A DNA stretch of 64,000 nucleotides from positions 160,037 to 224,036 of the forward strand of contig NZ_LQOX01000129.1 in the NCBI RefSeq assembly GCF_002102175.1, in the 5' to 3' direction. Within the stretch, counting starts at the first letter, position 1. Each line of letters begins with the position of its first letter. This stretch comes from Mycobacterium gastri (lineage in GTDB: Bacteria; Actinomycetota; Actinomycetes; Mycobacteriales; Mycobacteriaceae). A program made the position numbers and the translations under genes. The notes beneath the pieces are model-generated. The model saw nothing but the letters and a program-made list of their open reading frames with translations, ran no database searches and was not told the origin of the DNA. Positions 34,024-43,008 of the stretch are shown one piece after another.

Positions 34024-34968
34024 TCAGAGTTTGGCCGCTGTCACGAATCGGTTGGCGAACGGCCCGCCTTCAGGCCCCGGCGGCCGGCCCAGTCGCACCG
34101 CCTCGTCGCGCGCTTCCACCGACAGCGTCGCCCAGCCGTGCGCGGCGAACCAATCGGCCGGATCAGGTCGGCCTTCGTCGTCGAACCATAGGTCGAACGG
34201 GTTGAACGAGGCGTCCGAGCCGTCGGGGCCGATGGCTTCTCGTTTCGCGCGTCGCTCTGCCCATTTCTGCTGCGCCTCTTGGCGCTTGTCTTCGTCGAAT
34301 ACGAAAATCTCGACGGCCACCCGGCTGCCCGGTCCGCTGAGCGTGTCGACCGAGGCGAACATGGCCTCCTGCGTCGACGCCGGCAGGAACGGCAACAGCC
34401 CTTCGGCCAGCCAGGCCGCTGGACGGCTCGGGTCGAAACCGGCATCGCGCAGTGCTTGCGGCCAGTCGTGGCGCAGGTCGACGGGCACTGGCCGCCGATC
34501 GGCAACCGGACCGACACCGTGGGCGGCAAGGGTCCGCTCCTTGTATTCCAGCACTTTGGGCAGATCGATCTCGTACACGATGGTGCCGTCCGGCCAGTCC
34601 AAACGATAGGCACGCGAATCCAGACCTGCGGCCAGCAACACAGCCTGGCGGATTCCGGCCCCGGCCGCGTCGGCGAAATACGCATCGAAGAAATGGGTGC
34701 GCACCGCCTGGTAATTGATCATCTGCCGGGAATCGACGGTCAAATCCGGGTCAGCCCCGGAGCCGGGGTCCGGCCCCGGGGCCCACCAGGCGGCAACCTG
34801 CTCGCGAACTCCCGCCAATTCGGGAGTGGACACCAACGGCTCGGCGAACTCGTCCCGGACGAGCGGATTGTCGCTGGCCGTCTCGGCCGCACGGGCCAGG
34901 GCGACCATCACCGCGGTTGCCCCCACGCTCGTTGCAATATCCCAGGAGTCGTCCGCGGTGCGCGGCAT
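34024..34968 (-). CDS. SAM-dependent methyltransferase (Rv0145/Rv0146 type)
   Basis: The 314-residue protein starts MPRTADDSWDIATSVGATAV. The longer frame upstream is antisense-like arginine-rich sequence in the preceding gene. It belongs to the mycobacterial LCMT-like family, with INYQAVRTHFFDAYFADA, LLAAGLDSRAYRLDWPDGTIVYEIDLP (SAM site), and AAWLAEGLLPFLP. Substrates in this large family are mostly unknown. Its ATG shares one base with the stop of the upstream homologue (TAATG), so the two are translationally coupled. Confidence 0.9.
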   Translation of the reverse strand: MPRTADDSWDIATSVGATAVMVALARAAETASDNPLVRDEFAEPLVSTPELAGVREQVAAWWAPGPDPGSGADPDLTVDSRQMINYQAVRTHFFDAYFADAAGAGIRQAVLLAAGLDSRAYRLDWPDGTIVYEIDLPKVLEYKERTLAAHGVGPVADRRPVPVDLRHDWPQALRDAGFDPSRPAAWLAEGLLPFLPASTQEAMFASVDTLSGPGSRVAVEIFVFDEDKRQEAQQKWAERRAKREAIGPDGSDASFNPFDLWFDDEGRPDPADWFAAHGWATLSVEARDEAVRLGRPPGPEGGPFANRFVTAAKL

Positions 34969-35909
34969 TACAACCGCTTCGCCGTCACGAACTCGGAGTA
35001 CGCATCCTTGTCGTCGGCCATCGGTACGCCCTCGACCCAGCGGCCCACCCGGCGCATCTCGTCGCCGGCGTTTTGCGCTGTGGCGCGCCAACCGTGGTCG
35101 TTGAGCCAGTCGGCGACCTTCGCTCGCTTGGGGTCGTGGTAGATGAGCTCCTGCACATCGACGGTCTGCTCCAGACCCAGCGTCTCGGCCACCTTCTTGA
35201 ATCGCTCCCGCATCTGTTCGCGCCGTTTGTCGGCGTGGTTGCCCGCGGTTTCGGCGGCGATCCGGCTCCCCGGCGGGCTGAGCTCGCCGATCTGGCTGAA
35301 CAGCCGATCCTGGGCGTCGGCGGGCAGGTACATCAGCAGTCCCTCGGCCAGCCATGCGGTCCGGGCTGTCGGGTCGAAACCGGCGGCGCGCAACGCGGCA
35401 GGCCAGTCCTGGCGCAAGTCGATCGGCACCTCACGGCGATCGACCGACGGCGTCACCCCGTTTCCCGCCAGCGTCGCGGACTTATAGGCAAGAACCTGAG
35501 GCTGATCGATCTCGTACACCGTCGTCCCGGCCGGCCAGTCCAGCCGGTAGGCGCGGGAGTCCAGTCCCGAGGCCAGAATCACGACCTGGCGGATCCCGTC
35601 GGCGACCGCGTCGGCGAAGTAGGTGTCGAAGAAGTTCGTCCGCACGGCCTGGTAGCTGCGCATGTGCTGGACGGTCGCCGCGGTCTCGGCGTCGAGAGCC
35701 GCCATCTTGTCCACCATCTGCTCGTCGAGCATCGCTTCCCACAGGACGCCGGCATTGGCGTTGGTGACCAGCAGTTTGGCATACGGGTCGCGGATCAGCG
35801 GCGCGGGCTGTTCGGTTTCGACGGCCCGGGCCGCGGCCACCATCACCGCGGTGGCACCAACGCTGGTTCGGATGTCCCAGGTGTCGTCATGGGTACGCAG
35901 GGTGCTCAT
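34968..35909 (-). CDS. SAM-dependent methyltransferase (Rv0145/Rv0146 type)
   Basis: The 313-residue protein starts at ATG 35909 (MSTLRTHDDTWDIRTSVGATAV). A frame reaching 36032 is rejected because its extra 41 codons are made partly of a 10-bp repeat. SAM-binding sequence is ILASGLDSRAYRLDWPAGTTVYEIDQP, followed by TAWLAEGLLMYLPADAQDRLF. It is a tandem duplicate of the next gene, with clearly related sequence throughout. An inverted repeat at 36071-36084 and a 10-bp tandem repeat at 36001-36040 lie in its upstream region and may bear on its expression. Confidence 0.9.
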   Translation of the reverse strand: MSTLRTHDDTWDIRTSVGATAVMVAAARAVETEQPAPLIRDPYAKLLVTNANAGVLWEAMLDEQMVDKMAALDAETAATVQHMRSYQAVRTNFFDTYFADAVADGIRQVVILASGLDSRAYRLDWPAGTTVYEIDQPQVLAYKSATLAGNGVTPSVDRREVPIDLRQDWPAALRAAGFDPTARTAWLAEGLLMYLPADAQDRLFSQIGELSPPGSRIAAETAGNHADKRREQMRERFKKVAETLGLEQTVDVQELIYHDPKRAKVADWLNDHGWRATAQNAGDEMRRVGRWVEGVPMADDKDAYSEFVTAKRL

Positions 35910-36000
35910 CGCGTGCTCCCGTTCTCTAGCGAATCTCTCGTTGGATGGACCGGCGAAAAGTGGCGCGAGACCGTGGGATTCGTCCCAGCGGCGCGCAACG

Positions 36001-36040
36001 AAGGAAAGCCAAGGAAAACCAAGGAAAACCAAGGAACGCC
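36001..36040. repeat. 10-bp tandem repeat, four copies
   Basis: AAGGAAAGCC, AAGGAAAACC, AAGGAAAACC and AAGGAACGCC follow each other without gaps, about 90-130 bp upstream of the methyltransferase start at 35909. Purine-rich on this strand. Copy-number change by slippage is plausible. Confidence 0.9.
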
Positions 36041-36070
36041 AACCGGATCAGTCATACCGCGACCATGCTA

Positions 36071-36084
36071 CCTAATAAGTTAGG
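36071..36084. promoter_or_regulatory. Inverted repeat CCTAA-TAAG-TTAGG
   Basis: A perfect 5-bp inverted repeat with a 4-bp spacer, set in an AT-rich stretch that is unusual here. It lies between the end of the tetR gene and the methyltransferase pair, so it is a candidate site for that TetR protein. Confidence 0.4.
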
Positions 36085-36145
36085 CAACCTATACACTTTG
36101 TGGCCCAGGTCACTACTGCCGGTCGGCTACTGGCGGTCAGGCCTG

Positions 36146-36775
36146 CTACTTCCAGAGCGTGCCGGCCATCAACTTCCGCAGCGCCGCGATGATGTCCTCC
36201 ATCTCCCGGTAGCTGCCCACGAAGCCGGCATAGAAGCCGACCCCGCACAAGACGAGCAGCAGCGCCTCGGCCAACGGAGCGGCCTGGGTATCGGCGGTCA
36301 GTTCGCCGCGCGCAACGGCATCGTGGACTGCCCAGATCAGGAACTTCCGGCAGCCGGCGACCGGGTCGTTTTCGGATCGCCCCAGTTCCGGATGCCGCTG
36401 CGACTCGAGCACAGCGGTGGCCAAGAATGCGGCAGTGGCGGGATTTTTCCCGTCTGCCTCCATCGCCACGCTGATGAACGCGGCCAGCCGCCGGAGCAGC
36501 GTCGGCTCACGCCGTGCCCGCTCGATACCGGCGGTGACGACCAGCTCGTTGGCTTGGTCCACCACTTCCCGGTACAGCACCCGTTTGCTGGCGAAGTAAT
36601 GATTGATGGCCGGCCGGGTCAGGTCGGCCCGGACGGCGATCGCCTGGAAGGTCGCGCCGTCGTAACCGCGTTCGCTGAACACCTGGCGGGCGGCGTCGAC
36701 GATGCGCCGTCGCGTCTCGTCCGATTTTGCGGCAGGCGGACGTCCGGGGCCGCGACGCGCGGCGGTGGGCGGCAT
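36146..36775 (-). CDS. TetR-family regulator (Rv0144-like position)
   Basis: The 209-residue protein has an alanine/arginine-rich start (MPPTAARRGPGRPPAAKSDE) with an AT-hook-like GRPPAAK, then the TetR helix-turn-helix (RIVDAARQVFSERGYDGATFQAIAVRADLTRPAINHYFASKRVLY). The ligand domain is divergent and hydrophobic near the end (LLLVLCGVGFYAGFVG). Its ATG shares one base with the pirin stop (TAATG), making a coupled pirin-tetR unit. It lies upstream of the methyltransferase pair, as Rv0144 does beside Rv0145/Rv0146 in H37Rv (from memory). Confidence 0.87.
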   Translation of the reverse strand: MPPTAARRGPGRPPAAKSDETRRRIVDAARQVFSERGYDGATFQAIAVRADLTRPAINHYFASKRVLYREVVDQANELVVTAGIERARREPTLLRRLAAFISVAMEADGKNPATAAFLATAVLESQRHPELGRSENDPVAGCRKFLIWAVHDAVARGELTADTQAAPLAEALLLVLCGVGFYAGFVGSYREMEDIIAALRKLMAGTLWK

Positions 36776-37761
36776 TACTGGAGTGTGCCACCGCCACGGT
36801 GCGGCATCAGCGCGTTCGGCGGGATGCTACGAAACTTGCCAGCCTGGTAATCCTCGAGCGCCTCGATCACTTCGGCCCGGGTGTTCATCACGAAGGGCCC
36901 ATAGTGGAATACCGGCTCGCGAATGGGTCGCCCGCCCAGCAGCAGCACGTCAAGAGCTGTTGCCCGGTAGGCATTCGGCGTCGGGCCGGCAGTCACGGTG
37001 ATCCGGTCACCGGGGCCCATCACCGCCAACTGACCCCGGTGAATCGGGTATCCGGCCGCGCCGACCCAGCCGCGCCCGGACAGCACATAGACCAGCGAAT
37101 TGAAATCCCGTCGCCACGGGATGTTCAGCCGGGCACCGTGTTCGATCGTGGCGTGCGCCAGCGTGATCGGCGTGTGGGTGATCCCGGGTCCACGGTGGCC
37201 GTCGATGTCTCCGGCGATGATGCGGACCAGGGCTCCGCCGTCGCCCGAGGCGATCAGCGTGACGTCGCCGCCTTCGATGGCCTGGTAGCGAGGCTGGGCA
37301 AACTTGTCCTTCTTCGGCAGATTCACCCACAGTTGGATGCCGTGGAAGAGCCCCCCGTGATTCACGGTGTCGATGGGCGGTGTCTCGATATGCAAGATGC
37401 CCGATCCCGCCGTCATCCACTGCGTCGCGCCGTCGGTGATCAGGCCGCCGCCGCCGTAGGAATCCTGGTGTGCGAGCTTTCCGTCGATCATGTAGGTGAC
37501 GGTTTCGAAGCCCCGGTGCGGATGCCAGTCGGTGCCCCGGGGCTCGCCCGGCTGGTAGTCCACCTCACCGATCTGGTCCATATGCACGAACGGGTCCAGC
37601 GCGGCGGTGCCGATTCCGGCGAACGCCCGGACAACGGGAAACCCCTCACCCTCGTAGCCTCGCGGGCCGGACGTGATCGAGCGGACCGGCCGCTCGGTAG
37701 CGCCGGCATCGGGTGCAGCCACCCGCGGCAGGGTCAACGTATCGGCGGTTACAGCAGGCAT
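36775..37761 (-). CDS. Pirin family protein
   Basis: The 328-residue bicupin has the pirin metal site in TDWHPHRGFETVTYMIDG (two histidines) with further ligands in SGILHIETP. The second cupin carries SLVYVLSGRGWVGAAGYPIHRGQLAVMGPGD. It ends with the pirin C-terminal signature FHYGPFVMNTRAEVIEALEDYQAGKF. Bacterial pirins are iron-binding. Some act as quercetin dioxygenases or redox-sensitive partners. From memory there is no pirin gene at this point in H37Rv, so it looks like an insertion between the tetR and ClC genes. Confidence 0.92.
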   Translation of the reverse strand: MPAVTADTLTLPRVAAPDAGATERPVRSITSGPRGYEGEGFPVVRAFAGIGTAALDPFVHMDQIGEVDYQPGEPRGTDWHPHRGFETVTYMIDGKLAHQDSYGGGGLITDGATQWMTAGSGILHIETPPIDTVNHGGLFHGIQLWVNLPKKDKFAQPRYQAIEGGDVTLIASGDGGALVRIIAGDIDGHRGPGITHTPITLAHATIEHGARLNIPWRRDFNSLVYVLSGRGWVGAAGYPIHRGQLAVMGPGDRITVTAGPTPNAYRATALDVLLLGGRPIREPVFHYGPFVMNTRAEVIEALEDYQAGKFRSIPPNALMPHRGGGTLQ

Positions 37762-37869
37762 TCCTACCTCCTCATCGGAAACTCATCGAGAACTACGAGG
37801 TATAACCGGACCAGAGTCCACTTATTCCCGGTTGTCATAGGATGACCTGATGCTTGCGAGGCACGCGCG

Positions 37870-39309
37870 GTGAGCGACCCGACACCGGACGCCCCAGAAC
37901 CCACAGAGGCACCGCCCGCCGCCGCCGGCGGGCGATTCGGCGCATCGATCAGAAGTGCTGGCTACCTTCGCAAGTGGTTATTGCTGGGCATCACCATCGG
38001 TGTCATCGCCGGCCTGGGCGCGGTGGTGTTCTACCTGGCGCTGAAATACACCGGCGAGTTCCTGCTCGGCTATCTCGCCAACTACCACATTCCGACCCCC
38101 CTCGGAGAGGGCGGCAGCCGTGGGTCCAGCGGTTTCGCACGCCCATGGGCCATTCCGCTGGTGACGACGGGCGGGGCGCTGCTCTCGGCGTTCATCGTGG
38201 CCAGGTTCGCGCCGGAAGCCACCGGTCACGGCACCGACGAGGCCATCGAGGCGGTCCACACCGATCCGCGGGCCATCCGCGGGCGGGCGGTGCTGGTGAA
38301 GATGGTGGCCAGCGCGCTGACCATCGGATCGGGCGGGTCCGGCGGGCGTGAGGGCCCGACGGCGCAGATCTCGGCCGGTTTCTGCTCATTGCTGACGCGG
38401 CGGCTGGGCCTGTCCGACGAGGATGGCCGGATCGCGGTGGCGCTGGGTATCGGCGCGGGTATCGGCGCGATCTTCGCCGCCCCGCTGGGCGGAGCGGTGC
38501 TGGCGGCGTCGATCACCTACCGCGACGATTTCGACTATCGCAGCCTGCTGCCCGGCTTCATCACCTCCGGGACGGCGTATGCGGTGCTCGGCGCCTTCCT
38601 GGGGTTCGACCCGCTGTTCGGCTACATCGACGCCGAGTACCGCTTCGAGCGGGCCTGGCCGCTGTTGTGGTTCGTCGTGATCGGGCTGATCGCCGCGGCC
38701 GTCGGCTACCTGTACGCCCGCATCTTCCACGCATCCGTAGCGCTCACCCGCCGGCTTCCCGGCGGGCCGGTGATCAAGCCGGCCGTCGGCGGGCTGCTGG
38801 TCGGGTTGCTGGGGCTGCTGATCCCGCAAATCCTGAGCAGCGGCTACGGCTGGGCGCAGCTGGCCGCCGACCGCGGATCGCTGATGAGCATCCCGTTGTG
38901 GATCATCGTCGTCCTGCCGATCGCCAAGATCATCGCCACCTCGCTGTCGATCGGCACCGGCGGTTCGGGCGGGCTGTTCGGGCCCGGCATCGTCATCGGC
39001 GCGTTCGTCGGCGCCGCGATCTGGCGGCTGGGAGAGCTCTCTGGGATACCGGGAGTTCCCGACGCACCGGGAATCTTCGTGGTCGTGGGCATGATGGCGT
39101 GTTTCGGCAGTGTGGCGCGGGCACCGCTGGCGATCATGATCATGGTCGCGGAGATGACCGGCTCGTTCTCGGTGGTGCCCGGGGCGATCCTGGCCGTCGG
39201 GATCGCCGCATTGCTGATGTCGCGCACCAACGTCACCATCTACGAAGCGCAGCGGTTGAACCGCGAAGCCGCCGCGGCCGAGCGCGCCGCGAAGGCTCGC
39301 GGGGACTGA
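37870..39309 (+). CDS. ClC-type chloride channel/transporter (Rv0143c-like)
   Basis: GTG 37870 (MSDPTPDAPEPTEAPPAAAGG) is a plausible start. The 479-residue protein has about ten to eleven membrane segments and the ClC ion-path motifs: GSGGSGGREGPTAQISAG (GREGP), and later GTGGSGGLFGPGIVIGAF (G-x-F-x-P type). The conserved gating glutamate is the E of GREGP. No CBS domains follow, so it is the short bacterial form. It moves chloride or another anion across the cytoplasmic membrane. The start lies 108 bp from the divergent pirin gene. Confidence 0.93.
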   Translation: MSDPTPDAPEPTEAPPAAAGGRFGASIRSAGYLRKWLLLGITIGVIAGLGAVVFYLALKYTGEFLLGYLANYHIPTPLGEGGSRGSSGFARPWAIPLVTTGGALLSAFIVARFAPEATGHGTDEAIEAVHTDPRAIRGRAVLVKMVASALTIGSGGSGGREGPTAQISAGFCSLLTRRLGLSDEDGRIAVALGIGAGIGAIFAAPLGGAVLAASITYRDDFDYRSLLPGFITSGTAYAVLGAFLGFDPLFGYIDAEYRFERAWPLLWFVVIGLIAAAVGYLYARIFHASVALTRRLPGGPVIKPAVGGLLVGLLGLLIPQILSSGYGWAQLAADRGSLMSIPLWIIVVLPIAKIIATSLSIGTGGSGGLFGPGIVIGAFVGAAIWRLGELSGIPGVPDAPGIFVVVGMMACFGSVARAPLAIMIMVAEMTGSFSVVPGAILAVGIAALLMSRTNVTIYEAQRLNREAAAAERAAKARGD

Positions 39310-39349
39310 TCGGTCCCGGCCGTCTCACACCGGTCCTCGCCGCGGAGGC

Positions 39350-40261
39350 TTACCGCGAGTGGATCTGCTGCACCGCCAACCGCGGCCCGCGGCGCGGCTC
39401 GTAGGCCAGGCCGCTGGCTTCGAGCAGCCGGACCACCCGATGCCGGTGCGGCCGCATTGGCTCCAGCAGCTCGAGCATGCCGGCGTCGTCGACCGGACGG
39501 CCCAGCAGGGTCCAGCCGATCATTTTCGGAATGTGGTAATCGCCCACCGACACCGCGTCGGGGTCTCCGAAGGCCCGCTGGGCCGTCTCGGCCGCGGTCC
39601 ATACACCGACTCCCGGCAGCGACATGAGTGCCTCGCGTGCCTGCGCGGCCGGCACCGCGGTCAACCGCTCCAGCGACACCGCCCGCCGGGCACAGTTCAC
39701 GACCGTCCGGGCCCGCCCCGGATCGACGTTGGCGCGGTGAAACTCCCAGGACGGGATATGCCGCCATGCATCAGCCGACGGCGGCACCCGCATACCGTCG
39801 GGCGCCGGTCCGGGGGCCGGCGTGCCGTACTTGGTCACCAGCACGCGCCACGACCGAAAGGCGTCGGCGCCGGGGACCCGCTGCTCGATGACCGCCGGGA
39901 TCAACGCCTCCAGCACCTGCCCGGTGCGGACCAGGCGCAGGTGCGGCAGCCGCCGGAGCGCGGCTGCGACCGTCGGCTCACTCGGCATGAAATCCGAGGC
40001 GTCGTCGTCGGCGCCCAGCATCGTCGGCAGCATCTCAATGAACTGTTCGGCCCCTCGGCCCCACGCCGCGCACCGGGCTGCTTCGGGCGCCGCCCGGCTG
40101 ATGCGCGCCGTGACCGGACCGCTGGACAGCAGGCTGGTGCGCCAGATCGTGCCGTCACCGGGGATGCGAAAGCAGGGATCGCCGCGGCCGCGGCGCAATG
40201 GCGCCAGGGTATGCCCGAAGCCGGCGGCCCCGGGGAAGGTGACTGTGCGCGCGCTGATCAC
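39350..40261 (-). CDS. HhH-GPD DNA glycosylase, AlkA-like (Rv0142-like)
   Basis: The 303-residue product has a helix-hairpin-helix (LMSLPGVGVWTAAETAQRAFG) followed by the catalytic aspartate in VSVGDYHIPKMIG, the GPD pattern of base-excision glycosylases. The N-terminal half (PCFRIPGDGTIWRTSLLSSGPVTARI) fits the AlkA beta domain. It probably removes alkylated purines. No start is strongly supported. GTG 40261 (VISARTVTFPG) is chosen because upstream codons run into the divergent NTF2 gene's leader. H37Rv Rv0142 is, from memory, of similar length and sits in the same place. Confidence 0.8.
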   Translation of the reverse strand: MISARTVTFPGAAGFGHTLAPLRRGRGDPCFRIPGDGTIWRTSLLSSGPVTARISRAAPEAARCAAWGRGAEQFIEMLPTMLGADDDASDFMPSEPTVAAALRRLPHLRLVRTGQVLEALIPAVIEQRVPGADAFRSWRVLVTKYGTPAPGPAPDGMRVPPSADAWRHIPSWEFHRANVDPGRARTVVNCARRAVSLERLTAVPAAQAREALMSLPGVGVWTAAETAQRAFGDPDAVSVGDYHIPKMIGWTLLGRPVDDAGMLELLEPMRPHRHRVVRLLEASGLAYEPRRGPRLAVQQIHSR

Positions 40262-40347
40262 CCGAGCCTGCCATGACTCCCGCAAGCGAACCGCGATCGG
40301 GACCTCGATTGACCGCGATCGCCCTCCCGCGACAGGATGACGATGTG

Positions 40348-40731
40348 ATGACGCCGTTCGACGACCCGCAGGCCGAACTGGCATGGATGTTCATGCAGAG
40401 CATGTGCGAGGGCGGAGACCTCGACGAGGGCTTCGCGTTGCTCAGCGACGACTTCACCTACTGGAGCATCGTCACGCGTTCGTCGTTCAATAAGGCAACC
40501 CTGCGGCGCGCGGTCGAGCGTCGCAAAAAGAAATTCGAGGTCAATATCGAACTGCTGCGCTGCGTCAACGAGGGCGAGACGGTTGTCATCGAGGGTGAGG
40601 TCGACGGCGTCACCGCCGACGGCACCCGCTACGACAGCCCGTTCGTCTGCCTCTTCGAGTGCCACGACGGCCAGATCGTGTCGTTGCGTGAATACAGCGA
40701 TACGCAGTCGCTGGCGAAGGTGTTTCCCTGA
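40348..40731 (+). CDS. NTF2-like / SnoaL-type small protein (Rv0141c-like)
   Basis: ATG 40348 (MTPFDDPQAELAWMFMQSMC) with GTG 40345 as alternative. The 127-residue product shows the NTF2-like pattern: an opening helix, GFALLSDDFTYWS, a helix ATLRRAVERRKKKFEV, and alternating strands (TVVIEGEVDGVTADGTRYDSPFVCLFECHDGQIVSLREYSD). It is probably a small cytosolic binding protein or isomerase-like enzyme. Ligand unknown. It is convergent with the DUF427 gene, one base away. Confidence 0.85.
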   Translation: MTPFDDPQAELAWMFMQSMCEGGDLDEGFALLSDDFTYWSIVTRSSFNKATLRRAVERRKKKFEVNIELLRCVNEGETVVIEGEVDGVTADGTRYDSPFVCLFECHDGQIVSLREYSDTQSLAKVFP

Positions 40732-40732
40732 G

Positions 40733-41113
40733 CTATGCCGGCTCGACGCTGATCTGGGCTTTGTTGGGATAGAAGGCGACGTGTCCGGCGATCGCCGCGA
40801 CCGCGGGGTAGGGCTGCTCGTAGGTCCAGATCGCGTCGTCGACGGTGTCGCCGGCCGCGGTGGTGACGCTGTAATAGCTGGCTTGTCCCTTGAACGGGCA
40901 GTAGCTGCTGGTGTCGCTACGGGTGAGCCGGTCCTGGGCGACGTCGGCCAGCGGAATGTAGTGCACCGCAGGCAAAGTGGCCTCCCGTAATTCCAATGCC
41001 GCAGTGGTGTCCGCGACGAGTTCGCCGTTGACGCGGACCTGTACCCGGCCCTTGGCCGGTTCGATGGTGATCGGGTGCCCTGCGTTGGGTTCCAAGACTT
41101 TCCGGTGGCTCAT
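40733..41113 (-). CDS. DUF427 domain protein (Rv0140-like)
   Basis: The 126-residue protein is a single DUF427 domain: KVLEPNAGHPITIEPAKGRVQVRVNGELVADTTAALELREATLPAVHYIPLADV, then the signature SDTSSYCPFKGQASYYSV and a closing WTYEQPYPAVAAIAGHVAFYP. It is the compact form of the longer DUF427 protein at 2020-2721. The fold is a small beta barrel. Biochemical role unknown. It forms a same-strand run with the methyltransferase upstream (24 bp). Confidence 0.9.
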   Translation of the reverse strand: MSHRKVLEPNAGHPITIEPAKGRVQVRVNGELVADTTAALELREATLPAVHYIPLADVAQDRLTRSDTSSYCPFKGQASYYSVTTAAGDTVDDAIWTYEQPYPAVAAIAGHVAFYPNKAQISVEPA

Positions 41114-41137
41114 GGGAGGTGCAACGCCTGCCGGCGA

Positions 41138-41965
41138 TCAACATTCCCGGCCGAAGGCGTAGCGGTGGTACTGCGCCATGTTGGCCAGTGCCGGCACCCG
41201 CGACATCAGCCGGCCCATCACCTGGTAGGCGCGCGGCAACCGCGCGAAGGTGTCCGATTCGAACCAGCGGACCCGGGCCAGCAGCCGGGTGCCGGGCACC
41301 GCCCGCAGGATGTCGTCGGGCCCGTCGATCCCCCAGCGCAGCGTCGATCCGGATCGGCGCACCACGGTGTTGATCCATTGCGACTTGATGCCCAGCCGGT
41401 TGAAAGCGTCGAACTGCAACTCGCCGGACGGAAAACGGTCAACCACTCGTCGCAGTAACCCGACGCCGTCCGGTTCGCTGAGGTACATGGTCAGCCCCTC
41501 GCCGATCAGCAGCGCGGGCAGGTCTTCGGGAATGTCGGCGAGCCAGGCCGGATCGGTGACCGACGCGGCGATGACGTGGTGGTTGGCCGCTGTCGGGTAC
41601 AGCCGGGTGAACAGCGCGGCGACCTCGGGGTGGTCGACGTCATACCACTGCACCGCCGGGCCCGGCCGCAGCCGGAAATATCGACTGTCCAGCCCGCAAC
41701 CGAGATGCAGCACGACGGCGCTGGGGTGCACGGCCAGGAATTGGTGGGCCCAGGTGTCGAAGTGCGCCGTCCGCGTCGTCACCGACGCACAGTTGCGCGC
41801 GGTGATGGAGGTTTGCGACCAGTCGTAGTCGATGCGCCTCACAACCTCCTCGGCGTAGCGATCGCCCAGGATCGGGTTCGCCAAGCCGGCGTCGAGCGCC
41901 TTGGCGTACAGAGTCGCGAGCATGGTCTGCGGCGGCCCGCTGAGGTTGACCGCGACTTTGTCCAT
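41138..41965 (-). CDS. Class I SAM-dependent methyltransferase (LCMT-like)
   Basis: ATG 41965 (MDKVAVNLSGPPQTMLATLY) gives 275 residues. A 627-residue open frame that includes it is mostly shadow of the next gene. It resembles leucine carboxyl methyltransferase-like proteins: RTAHFDTWAHQFLAVHPSAVVLHLGCGLDSRYFRL (SAM site, ~residues 68-102), WYDVDHPEVAALF, and LLIGEGLTMYL. This group is also seen in polyketide clusters. The substrate is unknown. It sits eight bases after the epimerase gene, so the genes from 43511 back to 40733 look like one operon. From memory it is not present between Rv0139 and Rv0140. Confidence 0.87.
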   Translation of the reverse strand: MDKVAVNLSGPPQTMLATLYAKALDAGLANPILGDRYAEEVVRRIDYDWSQTSITARNCASVTTRTAHFDTWAHQFLAVHPSAVVLHLGCGLDSRYFRLRPGPAVQWYDVDHPEVAALFTRLYPTAANHHVIAASVTDPAWLADIPEDLPALLIGEGLTMYLSEPDGVGLLRRVVDRFPSGELQFDAFNRLGIKSQWINTVVRRSGSTLRWGIDGPDDILRAVPGTRLLARVRWFESDTFARLPRAYQVMGRLMSRVPALANMAQYHRYAFGREC

Positions 41966-41973
41966 ATGTCTGC

Positions 41974-43008
41974 CTATTCGGATGGCGCGGTCTTGGCGTC
42001 CGGCCTGACGGTGCGCATCTCGGCCCAGAACCGGGCGGCCTGGCGAATCGATTCCTCGACTGGGCGCGGCTGCCAGCCCAACTCGCGGACCGCCTTGCTG
42101 TGGTCGACTTCGGCTTCGGCGCGCATCATCCGCACCGACTGCAGGCTCAGTTCGGCATCTTTGCCGGTGAGCCGGGCCCGCAGGCTGCCCAGCGCGCCCA
42201 GCGCATAGAGCACCGGCATCGGGATCGAGCGCCGCGGCGGCGGCACCCCGGCCTCGTCCGCGGCGATCCGCACCACCTCGGTCAACGCGATCATTCTTTC
42301 GGAGACCAGGTAGCGCTCGCCGTTGCGGCCGCGCTCGGCCGCCAGGATCATCGCTTCGGCGGCATCGTCGACGCCCACGGCTTCCAGTTGGATCCCGGTC
42401 ATCAGGAAGGGCAACTTGCCGAAAACCGCGCCGGCGATGAAGGCGCCGTGGGGTGTGCGGCCCCAGTCGCCGCTGCCGTAGGTCGTCGAGACGCACAGTG
42501 CGACGGCGGGCAGCCCCGCCTCCGACACATACCGCATCACCAGGTCTTCGGCCTGGATCCGGGATTGGACATAGGGGCTGACCCGGCGGACATCGACGAC
42601 GTCGTCCTCGGTGGCCACGTGCCCATGGCGGCGGCCCACCGTGGCATAGGTGCTGGTGAAGACGAACCTGTGCAGGTTCGCGGCTATCGGCTTTTCGACG
42701 GCCACATCTAGAACGTTGCGCAGGCCTTCGACGTTGGTGCGAAACAGCGGCGACGCGTCGCGCAACCAGGCTCGGGTGTCGACCACGCAGTAGTAGACGT
42801 CGTCGCAACCGTCCATCGCCTCGCGCAGCACCGCGGTATCGAAGACGTCGCCGTGAAATCGGGTGACCTCCAGGTCGTCGATCGACCGGGTATTGGCGGT
42901 GGGGCGCACCATCGCCCGTACCTGTTCGCCGGCCGCGACGAGTCGGCGGGTCACATGTGAACCCAGAAAGCCGTTGGCGCCGATGACCAGCTTGGGCTTG
43001 GTGCTCAT
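41974..43008 (-). CDS. NAD-dependent epimerase/dehydratase (Rv0139-like)
   Basis: The 344-residue extended SDR starts MSTKPKLVIGANGFLGSHVTRRLVAAGEQVRAMVRP, with the Rossmann G-x-x-G-x-x-G. The active site includes FTSTYATVG and the Y-x3-K-like SPYVQSRIQAEDLV, where the usual lysine is arginine or shifted. This resembles dihydroflavonol reductase or NmrA-like members. Partner genes suggest a small secondary-metabolite or lipid tailoring unit with the NTF2-like gene and the methyltransferase. Its ATG overlaps the stop of the upstream gene (ATGA). Confidence 0.88.
   Translation of the reverse strand: MSTKPKLVIGANGFLGSHVTRRLVAAGEQVRAMVRPTANTRSIDDLEVTRFHGDVFDTAVLREAMDGCDDVYYCVVDTRAWLRDASPLFRTNVEGLRNVLDVAVEKPIAANLHRFVFTSTYATVGRRHGHVATEDDVVDVRRVSPYVQSRIQAEDLVMRYVSEAGLPAVALCVSTTYGSGDWGRTPHGAFIAGAVFGKLPFLMTGIQLEAVGVDDAAEAMILAAERGRNGERYLVSERMIALTEVVRIAADEAGVPPPRRSIPMPVLYALGALGSLRARLTGKDAELSLQSVRMMRAEAEVDHSKAVRELGWQPRPVEESIRQAARFWAEMRTVRPDAKTAPSE

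Noticed and set aside
36001..36040. CRISPR-like direct repeats
   Set aside because: Units are 10 bp and contiguous with no spacers, so this is a simple tandem repeat. No CRISPR array or cas gene was seen anywhere in the window.
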